A stretch of 64,000 nucleotides of DNA. It comes from Hyphomicrobiales bacterium (GTDB lineage: Bacteria; Pseudomonadota; Alphaproteobacteria; Rhizobiales; Rhizobiaceae). The stretch spans positions 62,001 through 126,000 of the forward strand of contig UICE01000001.1 of the NCBI GenBank assembly GCA_900471815.1, written 5' to 3'. A program made the translations under genes and the position numbers. Under the pieces are notes generated by a model, which saw nothing but the letters and a program-made list of their open reading frames with translations, did no database searches and was not told where the DNA came from. Below, piece after piece: positions 63,248 to 64,000 of the stretch (position 1 is its first letter; each line of letters opens with the position of its first letter).

Positions 63248-64000
63248 TCAGAAATTATATGAATTCATATTATCTGCGGTAACACCAACCCAACCGGCAC
63301 CAAAAAGTACATTTGGTCTGGATGCATCTGGAGCCAGCAGATTGTCATAGCCGGGCAGTCCGAGATTGAGACCGGCCTTAATAAGGTCCGTCTTTTTGTT
63401 GAGGGCCATGACAGCCAGTTCATTCATGGCATAACCGGCTACTGCTGGATCCCAGAACTGAATGTACTGGATATCGCCATTCTTGAGATATTCGCCTGCA
63501 ACCGAAACAAGACCTGTACCAGCAAAGAAGACTTTACCCTTTAATCCGCCTTCAGAGATCAGGCGTCCAGCACCCGCAGAGGTCGGCATTGGTGCGCCGA
63601 GGATACCTTTGACGTCCGGATAGGTCGTCATGGCTTCCTTCAGCTTGGTGTAATCCTGATTGGCATCGTCATAGGTTTCCAGACGTTCTGTCGCGAGCGA
63701 CATGTCGGGGAAATTCTTCTTCTGATATTCAATGGCGCCGTCAATCCAGTCCATCTGCGATTTCGATGTCAAGCTGCCGACGGTAGCAAGATACTTACCC
63801 TTGCCGTCCATGGATTTACCCAGAACTTCCATCAACTTGGCCCCGTAGGCCTTGTTGTCAAATGCTTCCAGGACATAATCAGCGTTGACGATGTTCGAAG
63901 CTTCATGCGCAATCACGACGATGCCGCGCTCGCGTGCTTTTTTCAGAACCGGCTCAACAGCCTCTACCGAGAATGGCACGATGCAAATGGCATCTACGCC
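63248..64000 (-). CDS. Periplasmic sugar-binding protein of the ABC operon (5' end outside window)
   Basis: The C-terminal 250 residues of an RbsB/LsrB-type substrate-binding protein (periplasmic-binding type 1). The frame stays open to base 64000, so the signal peptide and start are to the right. Visible parts include GVDAICIVPFSVEAVEPVLKKA, GIVVIAHEAS, KGILGAPMPTSAGAGRLISEGG and FAGTGLVSVAGEYLKNG. The resemblance to the autoinducer-2/rhamnose subgroup is noticeable, but the ligand remains open. It is the first visible gene of the operon. Confidence 0.92.
   Translation of the reverse strand, partial: GVDAICIVPFSVEAVEPVLKKARERGIVVIAHEASNIVNADYVLEAFDNKAYGAKLMEVLGKSMDGKGKYLATVGSLTSKSQMDWIDGAIEYQKKNFPDMSLATERLETYDDANQDYTKLKEAMTTYPDVKGILGAPMPTSAGAGRLISEGGLKGKVFFAGTGLVSVAGEYLKNGDIQYIQFWDPAVAGYAMNELAVMALNKKTDLIKAGLNLGLPGYDNLLAPDASRPNVLFGAGWVGVTADNMNSYNF

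Noticed and set aside
1-64000. CRISPR arrays, insertion sequences, rRNA genes
   Set aside because: I saw no regularly spaced repeats, no transposase-like frames and no rRNA sequence in the window.

Overview
The window looks like chromosomal DNA of an alphaproteobacterium of the order Hyphomicrobiales, most like the Brucella/Ochrobactrum group. The evidence is a GcrA cell-cycle regulator, a PodJ-like polarity protein, a class I lysyl-tRNA synthetase, a SAM-II (metA-motif) riboswitch before metZ, an Alph_Pro_TM protein next to a TauE/SafE exporter, and a succinylornithine/heme gene complement typical of the group. The assignment rests on recognising protein families by eye, not on a search. I see no insertion sequence, integrase, CRISPR array or rRNA.

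Layout. 0-10 kb: the end of an autotransporter, hemA, an aminotransferase, mscL, a symporter-histidine kinase-receiver fusion facing a NarL-type response regulator, and proline iminopeptidase. 10-17 kb: DUF952-pyrD (coupled), a MATE exporter, a CAP-domain lipoprotein, tRNA-Gly(CCC), a long dCTP deaminase, and riboswitch-controlled metZ. 17-26.6 kb: apaG; a phnA-hslO-argF-argD block on the minus strand; gcrA; phoR next to the polyphosphate kinase ppk2; and a membrane glycosyltransferase. 26.8-31.5 kb: a solute-binding protein, lysS, and an S24-type repressor in a probable operon with a membrane-anchored nuclease-like protein. 31.6-38.2 kb: a four-gene fatty-acid beta-oxidation operon (two acyl-CoA dehydrogenases, thiolase, FadJ-type protein) behind a large palindrome. 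38.3-49.8 kb: a GH9 glycanase, the PodJ-like protein, a TauE/SafE pair, a TPR methyltransferase, a nitronate-monooxygenase-like gene with the same operator as the beta-oxidation operon, and a divergent GNAT / XRE-cupin pair.

50.0-55.4 kb lies between tRNA-Thr(CGT) and tRNA-Gln(CTG) and is the most accessory-looking part. It holds a coupled pair of unrecognised genes (soluble protein plus four-helix membrane protein), a small membrane protein, an XRE regulator, a TetR/DUF308 divergon, yegP and a methyltransferase. The coupled pair is the best candidate here for an undescribed system: gene order and architecture recall the phage lambda RexA/RexB exclusion module.

55.5-64 kb: a phosphomannomutase-like enzyme, then a LacI regulator convergent with a sugar ABC transporter operon (binding protein, ATPase, two permeases, ribokinase, RbsD/FucU mutarotase). 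The binding-protein gene runs off the right edge.

Regulatory structure is unusually readable: a SAM-II switch with a downstream terminator, several intrinsic terminators, a hairpin separating the binding-protein gene from its transporter, and palindromic operators at the TetR divergon, the beta-oxidation operon and the lacI-family gene.
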